Part shown: positions 1-10,989 of the stretch, one piece after another
Position numbering within the stretch: position 1 is the first letter of the stretch
Layout: every line of letters starts with the position of its first letter
Source: Kappaphycus alvarezii
Lineage: Eukaryota > Rhodophyta > Florideophyceae > Gigartinales > Solieriaceae
Reading direction: 5' to 3'
Assembly: GCA_002205965.3 (NCBI GenBank)
Contig: NADL03000869.1
Coordinates: 1-64,000 of the forward strand
Length of the DNA stretch: 64,000 nt
Notes under the pieces: model-generated
The model's input: only the letters and a program-made list of their open reading frames with translations
Databases searched by the model: none
Told to the model about the DNA's origin: nothing
Translations under genes and position numbers: made by a program

Positions 1-2990
1 AAAACCAAGAAATATTTTAAGAGTTAACTTGTTTGCTAAAGCTACCAAACCTTCAGATATATTTAGTAATAGTTATGAAATTTCTTCCTGAGTTAGCTAT
101 CTAAAATATCACTAAAATTATTACTTATCATCTTTACGGCAGAATTATTCGAGGTTCCATCATATCCCCGTTCGTTCCTGCGCACTATGTTGAACAAAAT
201 AGTGCAAGTTAATCGGTGACAAAGATGAACAATAATGCAAAAATGGTCTCTTTAATTCTGACTGTTGAAGTTCTATTTAATATAATTTTTCAGGGATTAA
301 AGCGAAATATGGGCCAAGAATAAGACATCCATGCCCAAAATGCTTGAAAAAAAATCAAATCAATAATAAACATTAGTACATCTTTCAACGTATTGTTGAC
401 GTATTCGTCTGGATCTGGTATTATTATTTTTTTGTTAAATTAAATATACTTAATAATAAGTTCAGTGCATCAACGGATGTTTCTGGACCAAGTTAATGGG
501 GTTAGGTAGGAAACTGAGAATAATTTTCATATTTGCCATTTATTCAATTTTAAAATGCATATCTTGTCCTGAATGAAGTCCGGCGAGCTTTCCATTCAGT
601 TTAAACGTTCTAGGCCCTTTTGTAGTCTTATTCTGAAATTTGGAAAATTTGTAGAGGAAAAAAATTTTAGCCATTGTATTTGTCAATGATAAGTAATTCT
701 TTTCTTAACTATTTCAGTAGAAATGAACTAATACGCAATACCATTTCAGTATCATTTCAAAGTTTGCATACAAGAAGGTCTATTTCTTGGTACGACCATT
801 TCAATTTCGAACATGTCAAAGAGTTTAATGTTTACATGCTAAAAGTCAAACCCAAGAATCTTTTGCTATATTGAAGATACCTTTAATAACAACAAATAAT
901 GGATCAAGATCAATATCAGAACGCAAACTTTTTTGACATCCTGCACCCGTAATATTTTACTGAAAGCTAAAGGCTTTTAGCGATATGATGATGTAATTTA
1001 TCTTCTTCTACATTCAAATATGTATATTTCAAAATTTTTACTATCATAAAGTAAAGAAAATACCTGAACATAAGACTTTAACAGCACCCAAGTAAGGATT
1101 TACTTCGCTTTATGAGGTGCGTAAGAAGTAAAAATATACTTCTCAATTACTAAAGGAGATAAATTTGAACGGAAAAGTAACCAAGGCACTAATTCTACAT
1201 TTGTTATATATAGACTTTTTTGAAAGAAGAGTTCTTTCAGCTTCATCTTTTCGAATAATTAATACTAGATGTATTAAAAACAAAATTCAGAAATTTTGAT
1301 AGATATTTCTAATCGGAGAAATGAAGAGCTTCTGATCAAAACGATTTGTGAAATTTGACTATGTTTGAGTTTTGATGTTTTGAACGTACATCTTTGTACA
1401 CTTTAAATATCGAAGCGAAATACTGATTATTCATTTTAGCCATATTAAAATTTAAGAATGATTTAGATAAGACATGAATTATTTAAAAAATGACACTGAC
1501 TACTGCCTCCTAGTGGTAGTAAATTGATGCGCTTAAATCGGACGAAAACTTAAATTAATCATTCTAAAATTTGAAGAAACTTTTGTAGAACTCTGTTTGA
1601 TGCTTAAAATAATTCAAAAGTATGAGATGATACAATTTAGCTTCCAATAAATGCCCAATACTACAAGAAACAAAATGTAAATCAAATTGAGCATCGAAAA
1701 ACAGCAACTAAGAGACTGATGGAATTGAATCTATAAGAAAAGATGTTAAGGTTTCTGTACCTTCTGTTATTGCATAATTAGTCTTTGGGTGCGTTAATAG
1801 AGAAAAATGTCAAAAATGTTCAAAAAAGGAGTTTGATTAAATCCGGGAAAACATTTGAGGCTAGCAAGAATTGGACAGACACTCTCCTAATGCATACAAA
1901 TAAAAATTCACCTCTAGAACTACGGATTAGAAACCTAAAATACATTTTCACGGATCAATAAATAGCTTTGTTTACAGTCCTTTTCTGCTATTTTAAAACT
2001 TAACCAATGTGGCAAACCAATATCAAGTGTGCTTGTACAATTTAAGTCACAAATATTTTATTCACAGACTATTTGAAACTCCATTGAACAGGAAATGAAG
2101 TACATGTAGCTATTAATAACTCCCTTTAACATAATTATGGAGAGAAAAAAGGAGCAGCTAGTATAATATAAACTGGCATCGTGAAGATGCAAGCATGAAG
2201 AATGATTTCTTAGTTCTCATACTTTTTGAGGAGGAAATCAAAAAAATCATACCGAAAAATCAGAATTTTCTATCGCAACAACATTCTAGTTAAGTTGCAG
2301 AGTTCCTTAATCTTATCATTACATTTTCATATCCACATTCTAATAAAAAAGTTCAGTGTATCCTCAAATAAATTACCCCCTTGCCGGTTGAAAAATTCAT
2401 GTGTAATCTCGCAATGAAAAAAGTGTGATATTGATCAAGCGTAGTTTCAGCTTAACAGGTTACCCTTAATGTGTGTTTAAGGAAAACTAGCGCATATCAG
2501 GGTTGAAAAGATCGTCCTAAACCATGGTTTATACAAAACTATGGATACACAATTGTCAAAGTAATATAAAATGTAATGATATACTAGTGCATTAACTTGA
2601 GAGTAATATTAAATATTGATCTTTCGTTCTAGTTCATATTTGAATACGAAGTAATCGGGGATTAAAACGATAATACAAAAAGAAGAGAAATATAAGTATT
2701 CATGGATTGAAGAATACCACCACACGTTGCTGCGTCTGTAATATGTCGCGCCCCTCAACCTGCAGAGTTTAGGCACCCTATTCAAACCTAATTCTTTTAG
2801 TTTGTTACAGTGGGTATTCAGGACTTAGCATGTTGCACCTACATATGTCTGTGGTAAAGTAAAGAATCACCTCATCTATAGTCTTTCGAAACCTGGAAAA
2901 ATAGTTGTCTATTTCCTACGTCGTCCGACGAGATGTCACTAAATTCTCAAAAAGGAGAAGCAAAAAGTTGAATAAATGAAATACAATCGA
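1..2990. other. AT-rich gene desert
   Basis: No coding region, RNA gene or recognisable repeat could be supported on either strand. Open frames are short, start in AT-rich sequence and look like chance frames. A few slightly GC-richer stretches near 2,700-2,960 precede the first LINE tail, but nothing in them was identified. Confidence 0.6.
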
Positions 2991-3007
2991 ATTTTTTCAC
3001 CACTCCC

Positions 3008-3275
3008 AGGCGCAGGGGGGGGGTAAATTGGGGTATATTGGGTTTACTTGAATGGGTTGGTATACGTAATTTTCCTGCTAAGAGCAATCGCAGACTAGGA
3101 CTACTGTAAATAAGCGTAACCACTTATTGTACATACCCTCAGAACGGAGGCTCTCTGGAATACACTGTATACACAATTTCGAGTTGCGGCCTAAGTGTCG
3201 CTCAAAACTCGTTCCAACAAACAACTGGCGTTATTCTGGACGAGTCTCGCTGCGTGACGAGCTGCGAGTAATGGA
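3008..3275 (-). mobile_element. LINE 3' end, subfamily A (5'-truncated)
   Basis: Read on the minus strand this matches the end of the long LINE at 29.6-31.8 kb. The stretch around 3,190-3,270 corresponds to the last coding bases and stop region near 31,545-31,640. The stretch 3,010-3,060 corresponds to the CCCAATTT-rich terminus near 31,760-31,810. No poly(A) tail is seen; the terminus is a run of C (G on plus) at about 3,013-3,024. The 5' part with reverse transcriptase is absent. No target duplication was identified. Confidence 0.7.
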
Positions 3276-3846
3276 AAGGTAGGGAGTCCTCTGTACTTGT
3301 AATGAGGCGCAAGGGACGTGAGTTAAAGTTTGTTATGATTCGAAAATTTCCTTCGAACTTAAAAAAAAGCGTTTGGACGGAAAGAGCTTTGTAAAAACAC
3401 TTCAGACTGGTAATGTGCGTGCTCGGGTGCAAATCCCTACGCTCATGCTTCTCTCTCTACTGTCAGCTAGACCCTACACTGTAAGAGCGCAAATCACCTT
3501 TGTATGAGTAGATGACTAAACTGTGTCCTCATTGTCCCCGGTGCTCATCTGCTTCCCTCGACAGTGTTTGTACATTGCGAAGCAAGGAATCGGCATTGTG
3601 AACTGCTTGATAATGACTGGCTCATCGTAGGATGGATTGCATAAGCGCCTTAGCTTTGTCATCTGGTCGTGTACAGCGTTATGCACACCGTGGTGCTTCA
3701 CTCTCCATCGCACGGACCTGACATGTCCTCTCTGGTGGTGTCAGGGTAGGTTTGTATACTGTAGTAAATAAGGTGGTCATCTTGTTGGTTCCTAACTATA
3801 AGCTCAGTTTAGTCTGTGGTCGAAAACACCTTATGAATAAAAAATG

Positions 3847-4009
3847 TGTAAATGGGGGGTTAATTTACTGTGGTGGATATGTGGGTTGGTATCCAGTAAA
3901 TTTGTACCGAAGCGTAGATATCGTATCATTGTCAAGCCAATTGCGAAACCGTACGATGCGTCGAAAGCTGTGGATGGCACTCCAATCTACCAGAAGGTGG
4001 AAGGGAGGC
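3847..4009 (-). mobile_element. LINE 3' tail, subfamily B, with 13-bp target duplication
   Basis: This is a 163-bp insertion containing only the 3' untranslated tail of LINE subfamily B. On plus it starts TGTAAATGGGGGGTTAATTT, which is the reverse complement of the LINE 3' terminus. It is nearly identical to the tails at 9,799, 29,390-29,552 and 32,445. It is flanked by the 13-bp direct repeat TGAATAAAAAATG at 3,834-3,846 and 4,010-4,022, a clean signature of target-primed insertion. The near identity between copies and the perfect duplication imply a recent event. Confidence 0.85.
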
Positions 4010-4567
4010 TGAATAAAAAATGATTATCACATATGAATGAGATTTACCCATTCCTCATTTTCAGTATCCCCTTTTTTGCGATGGTATTGAGGGAACAAAT
4101 GACATTCTCATTGTACAATAATCCCAATCCAGTTACAGCACTTTCAGTGATATGCACTACATTTAACGATAAATGTTGTGTAACTGAAATGATGTTTCTT
4201 TTTGTGGTTGCCCGCAATGGCAGTGAAAGTTTTTCAATCTTCAGTATCTCCCTACTAGAGTAACATCAGCTGCAGTACCTGACGGAATATCCTGGGACGT
4301 AGCCACTCGCATCTCTCAAATATTAAAGAACCCAACCTTTTCCCCTACCTATATCTCAGCTAACCAAGATTCAGACGATAAGTTTTCTTTTCTTTTTTCT
4401 TCTTTTTCGAAGACGTATTTTGTAGTCATTGCCACGTAGAGTTTGCCTAGCAACTTCACTGGAAAAAAACCAAAGTATCATCTTATGCAGTGAATGGAAG
4501 ATTGTTAGAATTGTCATACCCGCCATCTCCCTCAGTAGCTTGCATTCCATCCACGCCCTCCGCACAC

Positions 4568-4692
4568 GAGGGGAACACGGGGCCTCATTTACTATAACAG
4601 ATAAGCTGGCTGATACCCAGTCAACTTGTATAGTAGTGTGTGCGTGCACATGAAATATTGAGGCAGGGGCTGACAGCACTTCAATCTACCGG
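4568..4692 (-). mobile_element. LINE 3' tail, subfamily C
   Basis: On plus it starts GGGGAACACGGGGCCTCATT and continues with a TTACTATAACAGATAAGCTGGCT-type block and a diverged TACCCAGTCAACTTGTAT block. The same order of blocks as subfamily B marks it as an older sister subfamily. The LINE would be on the minus strand and is truncated to its 3' tail. Confidence 0.65.
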
Positions 4693-4745
4693 CAGTTAGA
4701 TCGGATATATCTTCCAAGACTAAACACCCAAACCTTCTCCTCTAC
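4693..4745 (-). repeat. Short interspersed repeat (GGATATATCTTCCAAG family)
   Basis: This carries GATCGGATATATCTTCCAAG followed by an ACCCAAACCTTCTCC-like block. It is the reverse orientation of a roughly 50-110 bp repeat seen at least eight times in this window. It sits inside or next to a subfamily C LINE tail. Confidence 0.55.
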
Positions 4746-6014
4746 CAGCAAGTAGAAGAGGCCACACGAGTGCTTGTTAAACATTGAAGAGACACCCCTC
4801 CTTTTTCAGTTACCGAATTTTCATAATGTGCAGTATCACACCTCTTGTCATTTAAAATAGTTACTGTGGGGATTCATAGTGAAAAGACATGATAGAAAAT
4901 GTATTCCCAGCTGTGTAGGGTATCCTCGACTACCTCCAATCCAAAGCTTCGTATCAAATTTGCCCATGCTTCTGCATGGCCCTGTAATGGAAACTCCGTG
5001 ACGATTCGAAACTGAGGTTCAGGCATGCTGCAGCAGATGTTATGTACAATGAAGAGCGCCCTCTGCGGCAGTCGGGCTGTGGTTAGCATTTTCGATAATG
5101 TCAAACTGGGAACAGAGCGAAGAGAATACCTGGACTTGAGAAGAAAGAAGAATATTTTACGGCAATTGGTTTCTATGTTGTTCAGTCAAAGGGGTGTACT
5201 CGGTGTTTTAGTACTTAATACATGGGTGCAATAGGATTAGAAAATTCAAATGTTATTTTCAAAAAGGGAGTGAGGGAAGTCTACCCCTAGAGGGCACGGT
5301 GAGTATGACGAGATTTACTTTTGTGACAAGGTATACCTCCTAAGGAATTCTTTGATGTAATTAGGCATTTTTAGCAGACTTATTCTGGCCTTAAGAGTGA
5401 AGGCAACATGTCTGTGAATTGCGTATTGTTCCTCTTTGGGAAAACTGACCTTTCGTTGGGCAATGACCTCACTTTCCAAGAATTAAACTTCTAAAACTTC
5501 CTTCTTCGTTCCGTATTTGGTCATTTTCTGGCTGGATTGCCAACCTCTCGATCTCCCTGGCGACGCAATACCCTATACTTTCGCTACCTCCAAGCCAATC
5601 GCCCTTGACCCTGCAGGCATTCTGTCTAATGGTATCAGTCACCTCATCAATAAATTCTTTCGCGGTATCGCCCCTCGCCTCATTATAGGTACTAGTACGC
5701 TCCGTCACAGGATCCACCAATGCCTTACTCTTATCATTTGGTTGAGTTCAGCGAATTACGTCCTGTCTCCGCTCTCACTGTACACCGCAAACATTTGATA
5801 TCCTGTTAGTTTCTAGTTGAAAGGTCAGTTGTTTGAGCGCACGCAATGACGAGCCCTTTGAAATGAATGATATGCCTGTCTAAAGTTTCATCCCAACTGC
5901 TTGCCCTGGCAATTTTTTTTATGACATGCACTTGGCACCCCTGTAGGACATTCTGGGCCACAAACGACCACATCTTTCAAATGTTAAACCCCCCACATTC
6001 CTCCCTTGTCAGTA

Positions 6015-6148
6015 AAATGTAAAGCGGTGGATAATTGGGGTGGTTGATTTATTGTTTGGGTACATGGGGTGGTACCATATACTTAATTTTCCTGATTTAG
6101 GCAAAAGAGACCTAAGGTGAGTACGGTAGCTCCTGACATACCCTGAGT
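6015..6148 (-). mobile_element. LINE 3' tail, subfamily A (diverged)
   Basis: The blocks GGGTACATGGGGTGGTACCA and ACTTAATTTTCCTG align with the subfamily A tail at 3,030-3,080, and the ACATACCCTGAG block aligns with the one near 3,130. It is more diverged than the 3,008 copy. It abuts a subfamily C tail directly on its right, so two 3' ends lie head to tail. Confidence 0.5.
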
Positions 6149-6225
6149 GGGGAACATGGGTGGTTCAGTTACTGTAACAGATAAGCTTGCTGGTATCCAG
6201 TCAACTTGTATGGGAGTGTCGAGAG
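6149..6225 (-). mobile_element. LINE 3' tail, subfamily C
   Basis: On plus it starts GGGGAACATGGGTGGTTCAG, then TTACTGTAACAGATAAGCTT and GGTATCCAGTCAACTTGTAT. The block order matches the copy at 4,568. It is truncated to the tail. Confidence 0.6.
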
Positions 6226-6229
6226 AGAA

Positions 6230-6285
6230 AAGAATTGGGTGTTGTACTCTTGGAAGATATATTCGATCTATCCTGTAAAGTGGGT
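6230..6285 (+). repeat. Short interspersed repeat (CTTGGAAGATATATTCGATC family)
   Basis: It contains GGGTGTTGTACTCTTGGAAG followed by ATATATTCGATCTATCCTG, the plus-orientation form of the dispersed short repeat. The sister copy at 28,465 shares CTTGGAAGATATATTCGATC exactly. Confidence 0.55.
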
Positions 6286-7439
6286 TGATGTTCGGCTCAG
6301 GACAGAAACGCTGTACTATACGAGAATTGAGAAAATGACGCAAAAATTCTTCTTCCGGAGGAGCCTCCTTTCCATGCATGAGGCGAATAGACTTCATGGG
6401 GTAATTTGATGACAAAATTTTGTCATTGTTAATAGGGTAGATATGGGTTTTACTAAAGAAAAAGTACTGCCCTGCACCACTATTGCGTACCCATCCACTA
6501 TCACCAGCAAGGTGAAGTATAAGACCCTTTACAGACAAATCCGTAGCTATTCCCCGTGCTCGTAATAATCTCACCCGCCCGCCCAGTTGACGCCTGCCCA
6601 TAGACTCCCTCGGGGTTGATTATGATAGGGGCGGCTTGCGTAAAAGATAAGGCCTGCTTACCACAGATTGGTGACGTGCGAGAGGGTTTCGGTAGGCACG
6701 GAGGGTTCACCGCAGGATTGTTTCTCTTGGGTACTGGAAGGAGTGGGGAGGGCAAGTGATATAGAGGGAGAAGAGCCATAAAATTCCACTGGAAATGCCC
6801 TGCAGATCAGGGCTCCCACATCTTGAAAAAACATGCTTCTTCGGAATAAATAGAGTAAGTTTACTGCGGTTGGTTCTAACTACAAAATTGGTAATGCTAA
6901 GGTTCATACATTATTTCAGTTATTCAGCAAAAAAGGGCAACTACATGGAATACGTTGAACGAATGGAACAAATGGAAACGAAAAGATAATTCTTGTATAA
7001 AAACTAGGATTGCTATGGGATTTCCTAATGTAAATATGGCATGGGACATTCTCTACACCGCGATATTTCTTTCTGTAAAGCATACTACCTCAGGTGAGAA
7101 AACGTGAAAACGTTGTGAACAGTGCCATCATGTAATTTGAGTGAACAGTAGTCATGATACTGGGTTTACTTTATACAACTTGAGTACATGTGAGGTGTAC
7201 TAAACAGTGACATGACTTTGGTGCGTAAGTACTAAGTACAATACTTTGCCTTGGACCTTGCCCTCATTACAATCCTCGCAAACAAATTTTAGAATCTCTG
7301 CAAAAGAAATTCAGCCACAAAACACATTACCGCAAAGCTGCACCGCACATCTTCACCTCACGCTTAGGGTCCTGTAACCAGCCCTCCTCCTTCAACGCGA
7401 AACCGAATTACTTCCGTTTCTCGTAATAACAACATAGCA

Positions 7440-7890
7440 ACAACTATTGTTGACTCACTGTTGCTCATCAGACTGCGACTACAAAGGGAAGCTTTGGCGC
7501 GGGATCCAAACGGAGTTATTTTCGGATTGGATAGTATATATCACAACTGCAGAAATGTATGGTACCGTATGAGTAATGACTTTGCTTATGCTGTGACTGA
7601 AGTCCCACAATTGGTATAACAGTTTTCGATACCTTCAAGTCTGTTCGAAGCCAGGTCAACCAGAAACAAGGCGTCTATAGTCATTGGATGGGGATCGAGT
7701 TCAAATTATCCACATACTTCTGGCAACGGCGTTTTGCTCAGGATTTTTGTGGACATAATCGTGCGAAGAACAGAGTGGGAAGTCAGAATGCGGCCTGATA
7801 GCAGAGGAAGAGCACTTTACAGCCCAATCAATGAAATTAACCGAATTACATCGGTAGATGACTATGCCATTCGCTGTGATCGGTAATGAT
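7440..7890 (+). pseudogene. Decayed trypsin-like serine protease fragment
   Basis: One plus-strand frame (codons in phase with 7,680) reads through about 100 residues with the layout of a chymotrypsin-fold protease. A SNDFAYAVTEVP block near 7,572 resembles the catalytic-Asp segment (ND-A--L--P). An IPSSLFEA block near 7,635 resembles the following LP-----A strand. VIGWGSSSNYPHTSGNGVLL at 7,680 resembles the conserved GWG----G turn. The frame has an internal TAA near 7,617 and ends at TAA 7,884-7,886. The catalytic His segment and the GDSGGP Ser segment were not found in frame. It is therefore a partial, dead copy, or a multi-exon gene whose other exons I cannot see. Recognition rests on pattern only. 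Confidence 0.4.
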
Positions 7891-9258
7891 TGCCTCTCAT
7901 TATACCCCGAGGTTTGCTATGGCCAGAGGCATCACAGGCTCGGAAGAGAGGCACCAACCCAGGTATTGTAAGCCTTTAACCACATCAACATCCCTCAGGG
8001 AACAGCTGACCTCATTTCTCATGGATACAAAACACCTCAAATCCCCCCCCCCCCAACCCAGGTTCAGCAACAGAAAATTCGAGACAGAATCAGCTTGCAC
8101 TAGAAGGGGCATAACGTATTCGGACCGTAAAAGTCAAATGATCCAATGACAGGAACTGACATGCGGGATAAGGGGTGAATCCAGAGCATCTGGGAAAACG
8201 GTGTTAACGCGAGACACAAACTCTGTGTGCTGAGCAGTTTGTCGAATTCAGCTCAGTGGGCACCTCACAAATGGCGTCATGGCTGCAATCGCCATCCCGG
8301 CCGTTGCTGTAGCATGTGGAGCATGGCAGGATGAGCGCGAGAGAACGGGATTCACCTGCCAGATGTTTTTGGCCGCTGCTGATTTTAACTACCGGCACAC
8401 CACAAAAAGCGGCTGCAGGCGTTTCACTGTGGTCAAATTCCCAACGTGGCAGGCTCGAGATTCGAATGGTTATGAGAGGAAAATCGACACACTGCTAGAC
8501 GCGAAAGAAAGCAACAGACAATTTCCTTTAAATTTTTACGTCGATGCAAAGGCTCTGCTGACAAAGAGAGGAATCGCTTGCGGCAATTCGTGTCTATGGA
8601 AACGGTAAGAGCCGATTTGCAGTGGAATGGTAGTTCTAGTCATCGACTTTTTGGTTTTTTGCCCTGATCTTGTGTGCAAATCGTGACTTTTCACAGAACT
8701 ACGAAATTTCAGAAGTCTTAAGACTGAAGACCGGTATTGTTTGGACCTGGGAATGTTTCTCTACTTCCGAGTCTTACAACATCATTACGTTTCCAGTTGT
8801 CTCAGTACCTATGTCCTGATTTTTTCCTGTCTGAGCCTCGCAACGAGCGGTTGTCACATGTAAGGGTTCGGCTCCAGTTGTTGGCAATCTTGTGACTCCC
8901 TGATTCTGACTCTTGTTGCAGAGGCGAGTTTCGGCAGCAATTATGCAATGAGTGTCCACATTTGCTGGTAAAGTATAGCTCATAACAGTGTAATTACATG
9001 TATGAGGTTATGACCGGCGCTAGAACTTCTTCCTGTTGTTGTATGTTCATATTGCGCAAGATTGGAACGCGATAACGAACAAAGACCCTAGATCGCTGTT
9101 CTAAAATAAGCAGCCAATAATCGAGTAAGTCTTTCTCTTATGCCTTCTTAGTCGTCTGAAATAGATTCGAGCGCAAAACAACGAACCGTACCAGATCCAA
9201 AACTGCTTTCGGATACTCCTAGCTTCACAACATTAGTTTTGATGCACGGCATAAAAAA

Positions 9259-9300
9259 GGGGAACACGGGGAGTTCACTTACTGTAACACATAAGCTGGC
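9259..9300 (-). mobile_element. LINE 3' terminus, subfamily C (minimal copy)
   Basis: This is about 42 bp beginning GGGGAACACGGGGAGTTCAC, then TTACTGTAACACATAAGCTGG. It is only the extreme 3' end of the LINE. A second such end lies in the opposite orientation at 9,578-9,620, making an inverted pair. Confidence 0.5.
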
Positions 9301-9577
9301 ACAAAAGAGAGAAGGATCTTTACTCATTGCTTATCTTCCTATGAAGTAAAATTGATGATCGCAGGTTTCCGAAGGCTTTTGTAGTGATCTTAAATGCTTT
9401 ACCTGCACATGTTAGTTCTGGTATTTCACCGAAAACTAAGTCATGTTCTATTCGCAGGGGGAACTCGAAAGATGGAATCCTCTCGATTTGTTTCGCACAA
9501 GATCAGTACCGGTGACTTTATCAGTTACTCTTTTGCAGTTACTTTTCCACTTCTATAAATGTTGCCTTGGTTTCGCC

Positions 9578-9620
9578 CAGCATATCTGTTACAATAAATG
9601 GTCCCTTCGTGTTCCCCCTT
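9578..9620 (+). mobile_element. LINE 3' terminus, subfamily C (opposite orientation)
   Basis: The reverse complement reads GGGGGAACACGAAGGGACCA followed by TTTATTGTAACAGATATGCTGG, the subfamily C terminus. It is the inverted partner of the copy at 9,259. Confidence 0.45.
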
Positions 9621-9798
9621 TTCTCCATGAAGAAGGTTCATTGGATAACGGTATTTGCAGTTCCAAACTGCTGAATTTAAGCCTCATAATTCTGTTAAAG
9701 ACAGATAATCCTGCACTTTTTTCATGTTACTGTATCTTTCAAGCTTTCCCTCTACATTGCTCTAACACGTACAACAGCTTCCTTGGGCTTTAACCGTG

Positions 9799-10254
9799 TA
9801 AATGGGGGGTTAATTTACTGTGGTAGATATGTGGGTTGGTATCCAGTAAATTTGTACCGAAGCGTAGATATCGTATCATTGTCAAGCCAATTGCGAAACC
9901 GTACGATGCGTCGAAAGCTGTGGATGGCACTCCAATCTACCAGAAGGTGGAAGGGAGGCCAGCCAGCAAACAAGCGGCATTGGAGGTTACTGTCAAAGCG
10001 GAGTGCCGCTGTAAAAGAATGGCTCTAACCTTCGAAAACCGTTCCATTGCGCGGGTGGCAACGGTTCTCGCGAGTTCCTTGACGACGGAGAACGCCGTCG
10101 GATGCCAACCTCCAAGCGTTGAGATGGGGATAGGAACCAGCCTGTTTCTCCCAGGCAGCTCAGCAAGGAACCCTTGGTATTTCCGCTGCTTCTCTGCGTG
10201 AGCCTGCTTTGCCATTGCCGTGCTGTAAATCAACCCTACGTTTCCCCTTTTCAA
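9799..10254 (-). mobile_element. LINE subfamily B 3' end with C-terminal coding part
   Basis: On the minus strand this runs from a coding part (about 10,254 down to 9,937) into the B tail (down to 9,799). The 105-residue frame contains a QAHAEKQRKYQGFL block and the family hallmark PISTLGGWHP, followed by an Ala-rich helical end and a stop. These features follow the restriction-like endonuclease in the longer copy at 29.6 kb. The tail is nearly identical to the 3,847 copy. The coding part is open and undamaged over its length, consistent with recent insertion and 5' truncation. The 5' boundary and target duplication could not be fixed. Confidence 0.75.
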
Positions 10255-10589
10255 CCAGAAAAAGTTTGGGAAGTGTAAGTAAGGTAAATAGGGGCCATTT
10301 CCTAATAAACTGCAACGAACTATCTCCTTTCTATGGCGCGTTGCTTTAAGAGAGCGTTTCAGTAGAGAAAGTTCAGATCACACCAAATGCCGCTTTTGAC
10401 GAGGTAAAAGTTACAGCATATAAAACTGTTATGGTGGCAGTGCAGCGAGTTGACGACATGCTGTGACAGAGAGAGATGCAATAAGTCCTACTGTAGGGGA
10501 TCAAGACCCTTACCATAGTACCGGGAATGGTGTGCTATTTCCACTGATGTATCTGTCAGAACGAAAAAGGTCCTCTTCGCATCTTGAAA

Positions 10590-10985
10590 TCCGTCCTTCA
10601 CCAATCGTCCTACCTTTTTCTTTCCAAAACAAATTCGAAACATCTTTTTCTTTTATGAGTCCAAATTCACTGTACAACCCCATTTTCTATTTTATGTTTG
10701 AATATTTGGTCCTCCTCCTTTAAAGAGATGCCTTTCAATTCGTGGTCACTTCGCATCCCAAATTCCGTTCCGATATCTTATCACGCAGATTTTTATGATG
10801 CCCCCTAATTCATGCAAATCTAAGGCCGCAGTATTGCCTCGTATTTTTTTGACCAAGAACATGATGATTACGAAAGACATGCCCCTATTTAAAGTGCTAT
10901 AGCATTGTCGCTGAGGCATCACTCCTACCACAACCAATTCGATAAGGTGTTCAAGCCGCCTTTTAGAAGAACACAGGGAGCTAAA
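10590..10985. repeat. Unidentified dispersed repeat R3, copy 1 (partial)
   Basis: Blocks such as GAATATTTGGTCCTCCTCC and CTAATTCATGCAAATCTAAG recur in the same order at about 17,830-17,945 and 22,966-23,100. The minus strand has weak coding character (a shared ALNLHELG-like block). Function and class are unknown. It lies immediately upstream of the copia fossil, which may have inserted into it. Confidence 0.5.
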
Positions 10986-10989
10986 TTCA

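Noticed and set aside
3420-3450. GGGTGCAAATCCCT resembling a tRNA T-arm
   Set aside because: No matching acceptor, D or anticodon stems around it.
4874-5104. Minus-strand frame with an EAWANLIRSFGLEVVE block, and a related-looking frame at 5,469-5,720
   Set aside because: The pattern is vaguely gag-like, but there is no zinc knuckle, protease or other linked part, so no element was called.
8279-8608. 109-codon plus-strand frame starting MAAIAIPAVAVACGAW
   Set aside because: No recognisable domain, no clear promoter or splice context, and an overlapping second frame of similar quality.
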